A stretch of 64,000 nucleotides of DNA from Hymenobacter cellulosivorans. GTDB lineage: Bacteria > Bacteroidota > Bacteroidia > Cytophagales > Hymenobacteraceae. The notes beneath the pieces were generated by a model. It was given only the letters and a program-made list of their open reading frames with translations, did no database searches and was not told the DNA's origin. The position numbers were made by a program, and so were the translations under genes. The DNA lies in assembly GCF_022919135.1 (NCBI RefSeq), contig NZ_CP095049.1, positions 1-64,000 on the forward strand, written 5' to 3'. Numbering within the stretch: position 1 is the stretch's first letter; each line of letters starts with the position of its first letter. This document shows, in pieces, positions 9,572-17,689 of the stretch.

Positions 9572-9605
9572 AAAACAGCCGCCCTAAAGCAGGGTGGCTG
9601 TTTTT
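9572..9605 (+). terminator. Rho-independent terminator
   Basis: The repeat AAACAGCCGCCCT / AGGGTGGCTGTTT (one mismatch) with a 5-base loop and a T run, 24 bases after the DUF2723 gene. Confidence 0.82.
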
Positions 9606-9710
9606 GTTTTAGCAATTAGCCGAGCGCCACCGTATTGGTTAGCAATGGCCGCCTGCACGGCTCAGGCCCGGTTTTTGGCTGATATTGCGTTTGGTCCAAG
9701 TCTGTTTCGT

Positions 9711-10934
9711 ATGCCTACTTTCCTTCGCTGCCTGCCCCTTGGGTTGTTACTACTGCTCAGCTGGGCTGCTCACCCGCTCGTGGCCCAGCGGCGCGACTTC
9801 ACCGGGCAGTATCAGCCTCTACGCCGCATTCAGGTCGATACGCGCCGGGAAGGCGACAGTCTGCGGGTGTATCTGTACTTTCCCGACGGCAGCGTACTAC
9901 AGCGCGGCGAACCGCTGCGGGTGGCAGTTTGGGAAAACTATCAGGCCAAACGCCCGCTCTGGCGCACTACCGTAGGACAGCTTGCTAGGCGCATCCACAA
10001 GGCCGAGTCGGCTGCCTGGGTAGAGTTTTGCGTGGCAGCTGCTGCAGTGCAGCCCGGACAGGTGCTGAGTGCAAGTTGTGCCCCGGAAAATGAAGCCGAT
10101 ACCGGAGACGCCGCCTGGCTCAGCATCAGCCGGGAGCGGCTGGCCCGCCCGTTTCTACTCACCGACTCGCTCGGCGACCCACTGCTGCGCCGCTATGTAC
10201 GCCGTGGGGAACGGTTTCTGATTGATTGTTACGGCCCGGATAAACCCACGACGGCCAAGCACTACGATGCCAGCTTCGTGGCCGCCCTGCCGCCCATGTC
10301 GACAGCTGGCGCCCCGCCCCAACAGCGCAAGCTGCCCGCCCGCGACTCTCTTTTCTTCCGTGCCGGGCAGCTGCTTACCCTGAGCCAGCCGGGCTTGTAC
10401 GCCCTGCGCGTGTCGGGTACGGCCGCGCCAGTGGGCTTGCTAGTGACGGATGAGGACTTCCCGGAGCTGAACACGGCCGACGAGCTGATTCAGCCCCTGA
10501 TTTATCTGACGACTTCCGCCGAACGCAATGCCTTGCGGGAAGCAGCGCAGCCGAAGCGGGCCGTCGACCAGTTTTGGCTGAAAGTGGCCGGTGGCAATCA
10601 AACCCAGGCCCGGCAGTTAATTCGAACGTATTACGGCCGGGTAGCGGCGGCCAACCAGCTCTTTACCGCCCACAAAGCCGGCTGGATGACGGACCGCGGC
10701 ATGCTCTACACCGTACTAGGCGCTCCCGAAACTGTATATCGGACTGCTACCGAGGAAAACTGGGTGTACCGGGGCACCAGGGAAGGCAGCACGACGTATA
10801 CGTTCCGGCACAAACCCAGTACCTTTGCCCCCGAACACTATGAATTGGTGCGCCGGCCGGAGTATGAAATGCTGTGGTATGCCGCCGTTGAGCAATGGAG
10901 AAAAGGAATGACGACCGCCCGGAGCGGCCGCTGA
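9711..10934 (+). CDS. GWxTD domain protein, secreted
   Basis: A 407-residue protein with a signal peptide (MPTFLRCLPLGLLLLLSWAA, ending near VAQ) and a C-terminal GWxTD domain: AGWMTDRGMLYTVLGAPETVY, then ENWVYRGTREGSTTYTFRH. The domain is widespread in Bacteroidota and Acidobacteria secreted proteins and is without assigned function. The middle region has beta-rich segments. I chose the ATG at 9711 because it begins the signal peptide. The end overlaps rlmB by 40 bases, so the two are likely translated from one message. Confidence 0.85.
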   Translation: MPTFLRCLPLGLLLLLSWAAHPLVAQRRDFTGQYQPLRRIQVDTRREGDSLRVYLYFPDGSVLQRGEPLRVAVWENYQAKRPLWRTTVGQLARRIHKAESAAWVEFCVAAAAVQPGQVLSASCAPENEADTGDAAWLSISRERLARPFLLTDSLGDPLLRRYVRRGERFLIDCYGPDKPTTAKHYDASFVAALPPMSTAGAPPQQRKLPARDSLFFRAGQLLTLSQPGLYALRVSGTAAPVGLLVTDEDFPELNTADELIQPLIYLTTSAERNALREAAQPKRAVDQFWLKVAGGNQTQARQLIRTYYGRVAAANQLFTAHKAGWMTDRGMLYTVLGAPETVYRTATEENWVYRGTREGSTTYTFRHKPSTFAPEHYELVRRPEYEMLWYAAVEQWRKGMTTARSGR

Positions 10935-11836
10935 ATGAGCGGCGCACGTACTATAACAGCGAAAACCGCCCGGTGAGCCGCGAAGAGCGGAGCGACAGCC
11001 GTCCGCCCCGCAGCAGCGACGACCGCCGCGACTCGCGGGGTGGCGGCGACTACAAACCCCGCTACCCCCACAAGCCCGCCGCCGACCGCAGCATCGACAT
11101 GCTGTTCGGGTTGCGCCCAATTCTGGAGGCGCTGACGGCTGGCCGCACCCTGGAAAAAATTTTCCTGCTGCGCGGCACCAAAAACAGCGTTACCCAAGAA
11201 ATTACGGAGCTGGCCAAAGCTGCCAACGTACCGATGTCGCTGGTGCCTATTGAGAAGCTCAACGACCTGACTCGCAAAAACCACCAGGGCGCCGTAGCCT
11301 TCGTGTCGCCCATCGATTACCAGCCCCTCGATAGCATCTTGGCGGGCTTGTACGAGGAAGGCAAAACTCCCCTGCTCCTGCTGCTCGACCGGATTACGGA
11401 CGTGCGCAACTTCGGCTCTATTGCCCGCAACGCCGAATGTATGGGCGTGCACGCCATCGTGGTGCCTAGCCGCGGCGCCGCCCAAATCAACGGGGACGCG
11501 CTGAAAACCTCGGCCGGGGCCCTAAACTTGATTCCGGTGTGCCGGGAGCCTAACCTGAAAGAAACCATTACGTTTTTGAAGGAGTCGGGCGTCACCGTTA
11601 TTGCCTGCACCGAGAAGTCGGACGCCAGCCTGGAAGCCGGAACCGTGGACATGACCGGCCCGGTGGCCGTGCTTATGGGCAGTGAGGAAGACGGCATCTC
11701 GCCCGAGTATCTTAAGCTGGCCGACCACAAGCTGCGCATCCCGATGGCCGGCCAGATTGGCTCCCTCAACGTGTCGGTAGCCAGTGGCATCATGCTGTTT
11801 GAAGTGCTGCGCCAGCGCCTGAAAAGCGGCCAGTAA
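10895..11836 (+). CDS. rlmB: 23S rRNA (guanosine-2'-O-)-methyltransferase RlmB
   Basis: A SpoU-family TrmH/RlmB methyltransferase of 313 residues, expected to methylate G2251 of 23S rRNA with SAM. A charged Arg/Ser/Asp-rich extension of about 60 residues precedes the substrate-binding domain (MLFGLRPILEAL). SPOUT motifs: LDRITDVRNFGSIARNAECMG, VAVLMGSEEDGISPEYLKLADHKLRIPMAGQIGSLNVSVASGIMLFE. The N-terminal extension is low-complexity and probably disordered, perhaps an RNA-contact tail. Followed by a strong terminator. Confidence 0.93.
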   Translation: MEKRNDDRPERPLNERRTYYNSENRPVSREERSDSRPPRSSDDRRDSRGGGDYKPRYPHKPAADRSIDMLFGLRPILEALTAGRTLEKIFLLRGTKNSVTQEITELAKAANVPMSLVPIEKLNDLTRKNHQGAVAFVSPIDYQPLDSILAGLYEEGKTPLLLLLDRITDVRNFGSIARNAECMGVHAIVVPSRGAAQINGDALKTSAGALNLIPVCREPNLKETITFLKESGVTVIACTEKSDASLEAGTVDMTGPVAVLMGSEEDGISPEYLKLADHKLRIPMAGQIGSLNVSVASGIMLFEVLRQRLKSGQ

Positions 11837-11854
11837 CACATTTCCACCCCTATT

Positions 11855-11889
11855 AAAGCCTACGCAACAGCATGTTGCGTAGGCTTTTT
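11855..11889 (+). terminator. Rho-independent terminator after rlmB
   Basis: A 14-bp perfect stem (AAAGCCTACGCAAC / GTTGCGTAGGCTTT), a 5-base loop and a T run, about 20 bases after the stop. Confidence 0.9.
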
Positions 11890-12024
11890 GGTTTTTATTC
11901 ACAGCTACTTAGCTACGTAGAGCTTCTTTCTAGTAGCGCCTTGCAACCTTGCAGTATAGAGTTGGCTCTTGCTTTCAGCTATGGCGACTGACGCCTTTTC
12001 CTGCCAACGGTTATTCCTACTTCC

Positions 12025-12699
12025 ATGCTGAGAATTACACTTACTACGGCTCTGCTAATGGGCCTTGCCCTGACAGCCCACGCCCAGGATACTCCCCACC
12101 GCTTCGAAGTAGGTCTTGAGATGGTCAATTACTCTCCCTTCGCGAAGCAGACCTACAACTACGCCAACAGCCAGCTCAACGACAAGGCGCAGTGGGCCTC
12201 CGGGGCTGTATTCCGCTATAATCTGGGGCGCTTCGGCCTGCGCTCCGGCATCAGCTACAACACCAGCACTGACAAGACCTCCGATTATCCGCTCAGTTCC
12301 TGCGCGGATTGTGTGCAAGGCACCACGACCGGCAAAGACCTGCGGGTGCGGCTCGGTGCGCAGTACACTCCCATTGCCAAGGCCCCGTGGCTCTACGCGT
12401 TCAGCGACTTTTACTACCGCCGCTACACGTCTGAGGGCAACTTTACCGGCGGCTTCTGCGGTTGCCTCGATACGGATGTAAACGTAACTTCCGACGGGGT
12501 AGGCAACAGCACGGGCCTAGGCGTCAAAATCCGCACTTGGAAACACTTCTACCTGAATCCTGAAGTGTACTACGATGTGCTGCGGGTCCCCAACTCCGTC
12601 AGCAGTTCTGACCGGAACTCGGGCAGCTACTTCCAATACGACACCCGCACTAAGCTGCAAGCCCCAGCTATACGCGTCAATGCCATTATTGCCTTCTAG
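12025..12699 (+). CDS. Outer membrane beta-barrel-like secreted protein
   Basis: 224 residues with a signal peptide (MLRITLTTALLMGLALTAHAQ). The mature part alternates polar and aromatic/hydrophobic residues (FEVGLEMVNYSPF, GAVFRYNLGRFGLRSGISYN, LRVRLGAQYTPI, WLYAFSDFYYRRY, STGLGVKIRTWKHFYLNPEVYYDV, APAIRVNAIIAF) and ends in Phe, as outer membrane barrels do. A paired CADCVQ and CGCLD could form a loop disulfide. No specific family is recognised. It stands alone, with a shared terminator after it. Confidence 0.7.
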   Translation: MLRITLTTALLMGLALTAHAQDTPHRFEVGLEMVNYSPFAKQTYNYANSQLNDKAQWASGAVFRYNLGRFGLRSGISYNTSTDKTSDYPLSSCADCVQGTTTGKDLRVRLGAQYTPIAKAPWLYAFSDFYYRRYTSEGNFTGGFCGCLDTDVNVTSDGVGNSTGLGVKIRTWKHFYLNPEVYYDVLRVPNSVSSSDRNSGSYFQYDTRTKLQAPAIRVNAIIAF

Positions 12700-12728
12700 T
12701 CTATTCTATCAGCGTTATTTCTACGAAC

Positions 12729-12764
12729 AAAAAGGCCCGTTGCATTACGCAACGGGCCTTTTTG
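12729..12764. terminator. Bidirectional terminator between convergent genes
   Basis: A perfect 15-bp stem (AAAAAGGCCCGTTGC / GCAACGGGCCTTTTT) with a 5-base loop and A/T runs on both sides, between the barrel gene and the mannose guanylyltransferase gene. Confidence 0.9.
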
Positions 12765-12788
12765 TTCATTGTATAAGCAGTCGGTCGG

Positions 12789-13880
12789 CTAGTTATAGCC
12801 CGTACCTTTTTTCGACTTCACGTCGGCTACGAATTCCTTTACGCGCTGCTCCTCGGTACGCTTGCAGATCAGCAGCACGTTGTCGTACTCGGCGATGATG
12901 TAGCCGTCGAGGCCTTGTACTACCACTAGGCGCTCAGAAGGCGTTTTGATAACGCACTCCCGGGTGTCGTAGAGCAGTGCGTCGCCGTCTACCACGTTGT
13001 TATCGGCGTCGTGGTGGCCCATGCGGTGCAGCGAGTCCCAGGTGCCCAGGTCGCTCCAGCCAAAGTCGGCGGGCAGCACGTACACGTTGTCGGCCTTCTC
13101 CATCACCCCGTAGTCGATGCTGATGTTGCGGCAGCGGGTGTAGGCCTGGGCAATAAAGTCGGCCTCCTGCGCGGTGCCCAGTTCACTGATGCCTTCATCG
13201 AATACCTCAGCAATATCGCCCAGATACTGGTGGAACGCATGAATAATCACGTCGGCGCGCCACACGAACAGGCCGGAATTCCACAAAAAGTCGCCGCTTT
13301 CCACAAACATGCGGGCTAGCTCCAGATTTGGCTTTTCGGTGAAGGTTTTAACTTTCTTCACGCCCCGGGGTAAGCCGCTTTTGCTATCCTCGTCGATATA
13401 CTGAATGTAGCCGTAGCCCGTATCGGGCCGGGACGGCTGAATACCCAGCGTAAGCAGCACGTCGTGGTTTTCGGCTACGTCTATGGCCTGCCGGATGATG
13501 GTCCGGAACTCCTCCTCGTGCAGCACGGCGTGGTCGGCGGGCGTCACGATAATGGTAGCTTTGGGGTTGCGCTTGGCAATGCAGTAGCTGGCGTAGGCAA
13601 TACAGGGAGCCGTATTGCGGCCAATAGGCTCGCCTAGAATCTGGCTGGCAGGCAACTCGGGCAGGTGCTGCTGGACCAGTTCCATATAGTCGCGGTTGGT
13701 CACCACGAAGACGTTTTCGGCGGGGCAGATTTCCTTGAACCGGTCTACGGTAAGCTGGAGCATGGAGCGGCCCACTCCCATTACATCGTGAAACTGCTTG
13801 GGCAGGTGCGTGCGGCTAAAAGGCCAAAATCGGCTGCCAATGCCACCGGCCATCACGACGAGGAACGTATTCTGATTCAT
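12789..13880 (-). CDS. manC: Mannose-1-phosphate guanylyltransferase
   Basis: A 363-residue nucleotidyltransferase that makes GDP-mannose from GTP and mannose-1-phosphate, for cell-surface glycans. The N-terminus has VVMAGGIGSRFWPFSRTHLPKQF, the family's nucleotide-binding loop; further marks are GEPIGRNTAPCIAYAS, TPADHAVL, FTEKPNLELARMFVESGDFLWNSGLFVWR and PADFGWSDLGTWDSL. There is no C-terminal cupin isomerase domain, so it is the monofunctional form. The ATG at 13880 starts just before the glycine-rich loop. Same strand as the arabinose-5-phosphate isomerase upstream. Confidence 0.93.
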   Translation of the reverse strand: MNQNTFLVVMAGGIGSRFWPFSRTHLPKQFHDVMGVGRSMLQLTVDRFKEICPAENVFVVTNRDYMELVQQHLPELPASQILGEPIGRNTAPCIAYASYCIAKRNPKATIIVTPADHAVLHEEEFRTIIRQAIDVAENHDVLLTLGIQPSRPDTGYGYIQYIDEDSKSGLPRGVKKVKTFTEKPNLELARMFVESGDFLWNSGLFVWRADVIIHAFHQYLGDIAEVFDEGISELGTAQEADFIAQAYTRCRNISIDYGVMEKADNVYVLPADFGWSDLGTWDSLHRMGHHDADNNVVDGDALLYDTRECVIKTPSERLVVVQGLDGYIIAEYDNVLLICKRTEEQRVKEFVADVKSKKGTGYN

Positions 13881-13962
13881 CAGAAAAAGCTGATTAGAGT
13901 GTAATACCAGGTTTGAGAAAAGCAAACATAGTATTTAATCGTAAATAAATGTAACAATTTTA

Positions 13963-14940
13963 CTACACCAAGCCTTCGCGCAGCAAATCGTGTAAATGAA
14001 TGAACCCACTAAATTGTCCATTTTCCGTGACAATTAATTGGGTGATGTTCCGGCTTTGCATCCGCACCAACGCCTCGGCCGCAAAATCATCCACATCGAT
14101 ACTCATTGGATTAGGTGTCATAATGTCGCGGGCCCGGACCTGCTCTAGCTTGGTGAAGTTGGTGAGCATGCGCCGCAGGTCGCCGTCGGTAATGATGCCC
14201 AGCAGGTGGCCATCGGCCAAGGCCAGCACGGCCGTAGCCCCGAGGCGCTTGCCCGATATTTCGAGGATGATGTCCTTGAGCGGGGCATTTTCCAGCACCT
14301 GGGGCGTCTGGTTCTGCCGGCTCAGGTCGCCTACCTTCAAGTAGAGTTTCTTGCCTAGCGTACCACCGGGATGCAAGCGGGCAAAGTCGGCGGAGGTGAA
14401 CTCCCGCGACTCAAGCAGGCATACGGCCAGCGCATCGCCCAGGGCTAGGGCGGCGGTGGTGCTGGTGGTGGGCGCCAGGTTGTGCGGGCAGGCCTCGCGG
14501 GTCACGGGCGCGTGCAGCACGTAGTCGGCCTGCACGCCCAAGTAGGAGTCGGCATTGCTGACCAGGGCGGCCAGCGGCACGCCCTTGCGCTTGAGCAGCG
14601 GCACCAGCACTTTTATTTCGGGCGTGTCGCCGCTCTTGCTGATGGCAATGACGAAATCCTCGGGCTGAATCATGCCCAGGTCGCCGTGAATGGCGTCGGC
14701 GGCGTGCATAAACAGCGCGGGCGTGCCCGTGGAGTTCAGCGTAGCTACCATCTTGCCCGCAATGTGGGCACTCTTACCGATGCCGGTAACCACGACCCGA
14801 CCCCGTAAAGAGAGTATGGCGGCTACGCATTGTGCAAAATCCGGCGTTTGGGCTATGGCCTCGGCCACGCCCCGAATTGCGTCAGCTTCTTCGAGAAGCA
14901 CTTTTTTTGCAATTGTGTTGGTGTCGTTCTGCTGTTTCAA
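13963..14940 (-). CDS. kdsD: Arabinose-5-phosphate isomerase (KpsF/GutQ family)
   Basis: A 325-residue SIS-domain isomerase with two C-terminal CBS repeats. It converts ribulose-5-phosphate to arabinose-5-phosphate, the first step toward Kdo for lipopolysaccharide. SIS region: GRVVVTGIGKSAHIAGKMVATLNSTGTPALFMHAADAIHGDLGMI, then SKSGDTPEI; CBS parts near VLALADGHLLGIITDGDLRR and SRNITQLIVTENGQFSGFIHLHDLL. No ATG fits; the start appears to be a TTG at 14940 (KQQNDTNTIA follows). The recQ promoter overlaps the 5' end on the other strand. Confidence 0.92.
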   Translation of the reverse strand: MKQQNDTNTIAKKVLLEEADAIRGVAEAIAQTPDFAQCVAAILSLRGRVVVTGIGKSAHIAGKMVATLNSTGTPALFMHAADAIHGDLGMIQPEDFVIAISKSGDTPEIKVLVPLLKRKGVPLAALVSNADSYLGVQADYVLHAPVTREACPHNLAPTTSTTAALALGDALAVCLLESREFTSADFARLHPGGTLGKKLYLKVGDLSRQNQTPQVLENAPLKDIILEISGKRLGATAVLALADGHLLGIITDGDLRRMLTNFTKLEQVRARDIMTPNPMSIDVDDFAAEALVRMQSRNITQLIVTENGQFSGFIHLHDLLREGLV

Positions 14941-14950
14941 TCTAAATTTG
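14918..14950 (+). promoter_or_regulatory. Candidate recQ promoter
   Basis: TTG (14918-14920), 22 bases, then TAAATTTG (14943-14950): a full match to the Bacteroidota -33/-7 signature. It would give a leader of about 60 bases to recQ and overlaps the start of the divergent kdsD. Confidence 0.6.
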
Positions 14951-15017
14951 TCTAGATTGAGTAACCAACACTAGCTGTGCTGGTGCTCAAGTCTGCAACT
15001 CAAAAGAGCAAGTGGAA

Positions 15018-17219
15018 ATGTCGATGCCAGCGGTAAAACAAGCAGTCAAGCGTGAGGCTGATCTGAAAGGCAAGTTAAAGGAAGTTTTTGGGTACGGTCA
15101 GTTTCGCGGCACCCAGGAAGCCATCATTCAGAACGTCATCGAGGGCAACAACACCTTCGTGATTATGCCGACTGGCGCTGGTAAGTCGCTGTGCTACCAG
15201 CTGCCCGCGTTGATTCTGCCCGGCACGGCTATCGTTATTTCTCCCCTGATTGCCCTGATGAAAAATCAGGTGGATCAGCTCAACGCTTTCGGGGTAAATG
15301 CCCAGTTTCTGAACTCGACCTTGTCGAAGTCGGAGACGAACCGGGTGAAAAAGGACGTCATTAGTGGGGAAGTAAAGCTGCTGTATGTGGCGCCCGAAAG
15401 CCTGACCAAGGAAGAAACCATCGACTTCCTGCAGAAGGCCACCATCAGCTTCGTGGCTATCGACGAGGCTCACTGCATCTCGGAGTGGGGCCACGACTTC
15501 CGCCCCGAGTACCGCCGCATCCGAGGCATCATCGACAATATCGGCCAAGTACCGATTATTGCCCTCACGGCCACGGCTACGCCCAAGGTGCAGCTCGACA
15601 TCCAGAAAAACCTGCAGATGGATGAGGCTTCGGTGTTCAAGACCTCGTTTAACCGCACCAACCTCTATTACGAGGTGCGGCCCAAGCACAACACCAAAAA
15701 GCAGCTGATTCAGTACGTGAAACAGCACAAGGGCAAAGCCGGCATCGTGTACTGCCTCTCGCGCAAGAAGGTGGAGGAAATTGCCGAGCTGCTACGCGTC
15801 AACGACGTGAAGGCCCTGCCCTACCACGCCGGCCTCGACCCCCACGTGCGCATGGCCAACCAGGACGCCTTCCTGAATGAAGAAGCCGACGTGATTGTGG
15901 CTACCATTGCCTTCGGCATGGGCATCGACAAGCCCGACGTGCGCTTCGTGATTCACTACGATACGCCTAAGTCCATCGAAGGCTACTACCAAGAAACCGG
16001 CCGCGGCGGCCGCGACGGCCTGGAAGGCAACTGCCTGATGTTCTACAGCTACGACGACATCGTCAAGCTGGAGAAGTTCAACAAGGACAAGCCAGTGACC
16101 GAGCGCGACAACTCCAAGCTGCTGCTCCAGGAAATGGCTAACTACGCCGACTCGGCGGTGTGCCGGCGCAAGCAGCTGCTGCACTACTTCGGCGAGCATT
16201 TCGAGAAGGATTGCGGCTTCTGCGACAACTGCAAGCACCCCAAGGAGCGTTTCGAAGCCAAGGACGAAGTACTGATGGCCCTCAAGGCCGTGGTGCAAAC
16301 CGAGGAGCGCTTCGGCATTGAGCACATTGGCACGGTACTCATGGGCATGAACAACGCCCACGTAGAAAGCTACGGCCACAATGCCCTACCCATTTATGGG
16401 GTGGGCAAGGACCACGACGCGGCCTTCTGGCACTCGCTCTTGCGACAGGCCTTGCTCAATGGCTTCCTGGAAAAGGATATTGAGAACTTCGGCGTGGTGA
16501 AAATCTGTCCGAAAGGCTTAGATTTCATTGAGAATCCGCATTCTATCAAACTCACCAAGGACCATAACTACGAGGAAGAGGTGAAAGAAGAGCAAGAAAA
16601 AGAGGAAGTCCAGGAAGCCGCCGGCCACGACGCCGCCCTTTTTGAGATGCTGAAATCCTTGCGCAAGAAGATAGCCAAGGAAAAGAACCTGCCCCCCTAT
16701 GTGCTGTTTCAGGACCCGAGCCTGAAGGAAATGGCCACGACCTTCCCCACCAAGATGGACGACCTCGCCCACGTGGGCGGCGTGGGCCTGGGCAAGGCGC
16801 AGAAATTTGGCCAGCCCTTCCTGGCGCTGATTCAGAAATACGTCGACGAAAACGACATCGTGACGGCTGCCGACGTGGTGGTCAAGTCCGCCGTCAATAA
16901 GTCGAAGATCAAGATCTACATCATTCAGCAGATTGATAAGAAGATGGACCTGGAGGAAATTGCTGCCTCCAAGGGCATCGACATGCGCGAGCTGATGGAG
17001 GAAATCGAGCACATCTGCTACTCCGGTACCAAGCTCAACCTCGACTATTATATCGACGGGGTATTGGACCAGGACCGGCAGGAGGAAATCACCGACTACT
17101 TCCTGCAGGCCAGCACCGACAATATTGCCGTGGCCCTCAAGGAACTCGGTCCCGACGACTACACCGAGGAAGACCTGCGCCTGATGCGCATCAAGTTCTT
17201 GAGCGAATACGCTAACTAG
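15018..17219 (+). CDS. recQ: ATP-dependent DNA helicase RecQ
   Basis: A 733-residue RecQ helicase for recombination and replication-fork repair. Helicase motifs: FRGTQEAIIQNVI (motif 0), MPTGAGKSLCYQLPA (Walker A), AIDEAHCISEWGHDFRPEY (DEAH box), LTATAT and the QETGRGGRDG arginine-finger region. The zinc-binding domain has CRRKQLLHYFGEHFEKDCGFCDNC. RQC follows near 410-530, then a charged linker and an HRDC-like segment from about 545. The frame opens with GTG at 15012; the ATG at 15018 is the likelier start. Single-gene unit with its own promoter. Confidence 0.96.
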   Translation: MSMPAVKQAVKREADLKGKLKEVFGYGQFRGTQEAIIQNVIEGNNTFVIMPTGAGKSLCYQLPALILPGTAIVISPLIALMKNQVDQLNAFGVNAQFLNSTLSKSETNRVKKDVISGEVKLLYVAPESLTKEETIDFLQKATISFVAIDEAHCISEWGHDFRPEYRRIRGIIDNIGQVPIIALTATATPKVQLDIQKNLQMDEASVFKTSFNRTNLYYEVRPKHNTKKQLIQYVKQHKGKAGIVYCLSRKKVEEIAELLRVNDVKALPYHAGLDPHVRMANQDAFLNEEADVIVATIAFGMGIDKPDVRFVIHYDTPKSIEGYYQETGRGGRDGLEGNCLMFYSYDDIVKLEKFNKDKPVTERDNSKLLLQEMANYADSAVCRRKQLLHYFGEHFEKDCGFCDNCKHPKERFEAKDEVLMALKAVVQTEERFGIEHIGTVLMGMNNAHVESYGHNALPIYGVGKDHDAAFWHSLLRQALLNGFLEKDIENFGVVKICPKGLDFIENPHSIKLTKDHNYEEEVKEEQEKEEVQEAAGHDAALFEMLKSLRKKIAKEKNLPPYVLFQDPSLKEMATTFPTKMDDLAHVGGVGLGKAQKFGQPFLALIQKYVDENDIVTAADVVVKSAVNKSKIKIYIIQQIDKKMDLEEIAASKGIDMRELMEEIEHICYSGTKLNLDYYIDGVLDQDRQEEITDYFLQASTDNIAVALKELGPDDYTEEDLRLMRIKFLSEYAN

Positions 17220-17228
17220 GTTGTAACC

Positions 17229-17336
17229 CAGCCCGTCATTCCGAACAAAGTGAGGAATCTCGCGTGCTGCTGTTGGCAGAGTAACCTGCTCAGCCTTGCA
17301 CGCGAGATACCTCCCGCGGGTCGACACGACGGGCTG
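17229..17336. repeat. REP/MITE-like imperfect palindrome, 108 bp
   Basis: Nested inverted repeats: outer arms CAGCCCGTC (17229-17237) and GACGGGCTG (17328-17336), inner arms GAGGAATCTCGCGTGC (17252-17267) and GCACGCGAGATACCTC (17298-17313; 15 of 16 bases pair). The composition and layout fit an intergenic REP/MITE-type element. It begins 9 bases after the recQ stop and could also fold in the recQ 3' UTR. Only one copy is seen in this window. Confidence 0.65.
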
Positions 17337-17354
17337 TTTTGTTATTCACTATCG

Positions 17355-17383
17355 AAAAGCCACCTCTTCGGGGTGGCTTTTTC
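17355..17383 (+). terminator. Rho-independent terminator downstream of recQ
   Basis: AAGCCACC / GGTGGCTT stem with a 7-base loop, preceded by A and followed by a T run. It lies past the palindromic element and is the first standard terminator after recQ. Confidence 0.75.
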
Positions 17384-17466
17384 GTTGCCTTGGAATAGGA
17401 TTCTTTCGGGGCAAGCCAGGGGCTTTAACCAATCCCGCCGGGAGTTTGCCCAAAACCTGCCTATGT

Positions 17467-17543
17467 CCGGGGCAAAACGTCGGCAGGTTTCACCCAAAAC
17501 ATAGTTATGTTTTGGGTGAAACCTGCCGACGTTTTGCGGTGAC
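17467..17543. repeat. Long near-perfect palindrome with 32-bp arms
   Basis: Arms 17472-17503 and 17506-17537 are exact reverse complements, separated by only two bases (GT). After a small internal mismatch loop the pairing continues outward with ATGTC / GACAT. There is no T run, so it is not a simple terminator. Such a structure is prone to cruciform extrusion; it resembles a mobile hairpin element. The gap 17384-17689 otherwise holds no gene that I can support. Confidence 0.85.
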
Positions 17544-17689
17544 ATCCGAAAAGACCGTTTCCAGGACCTGGGGGCACTTTTGCGGGAGAGCCGGATTGAT
17601 GCCGCGCAGCCCGACGGGCAAAATCGTGTAATTAGATTATTCCGGTGCCTTCTTATCTTCGGCTTTGCATCTCCCCTAACGCCACTTCT

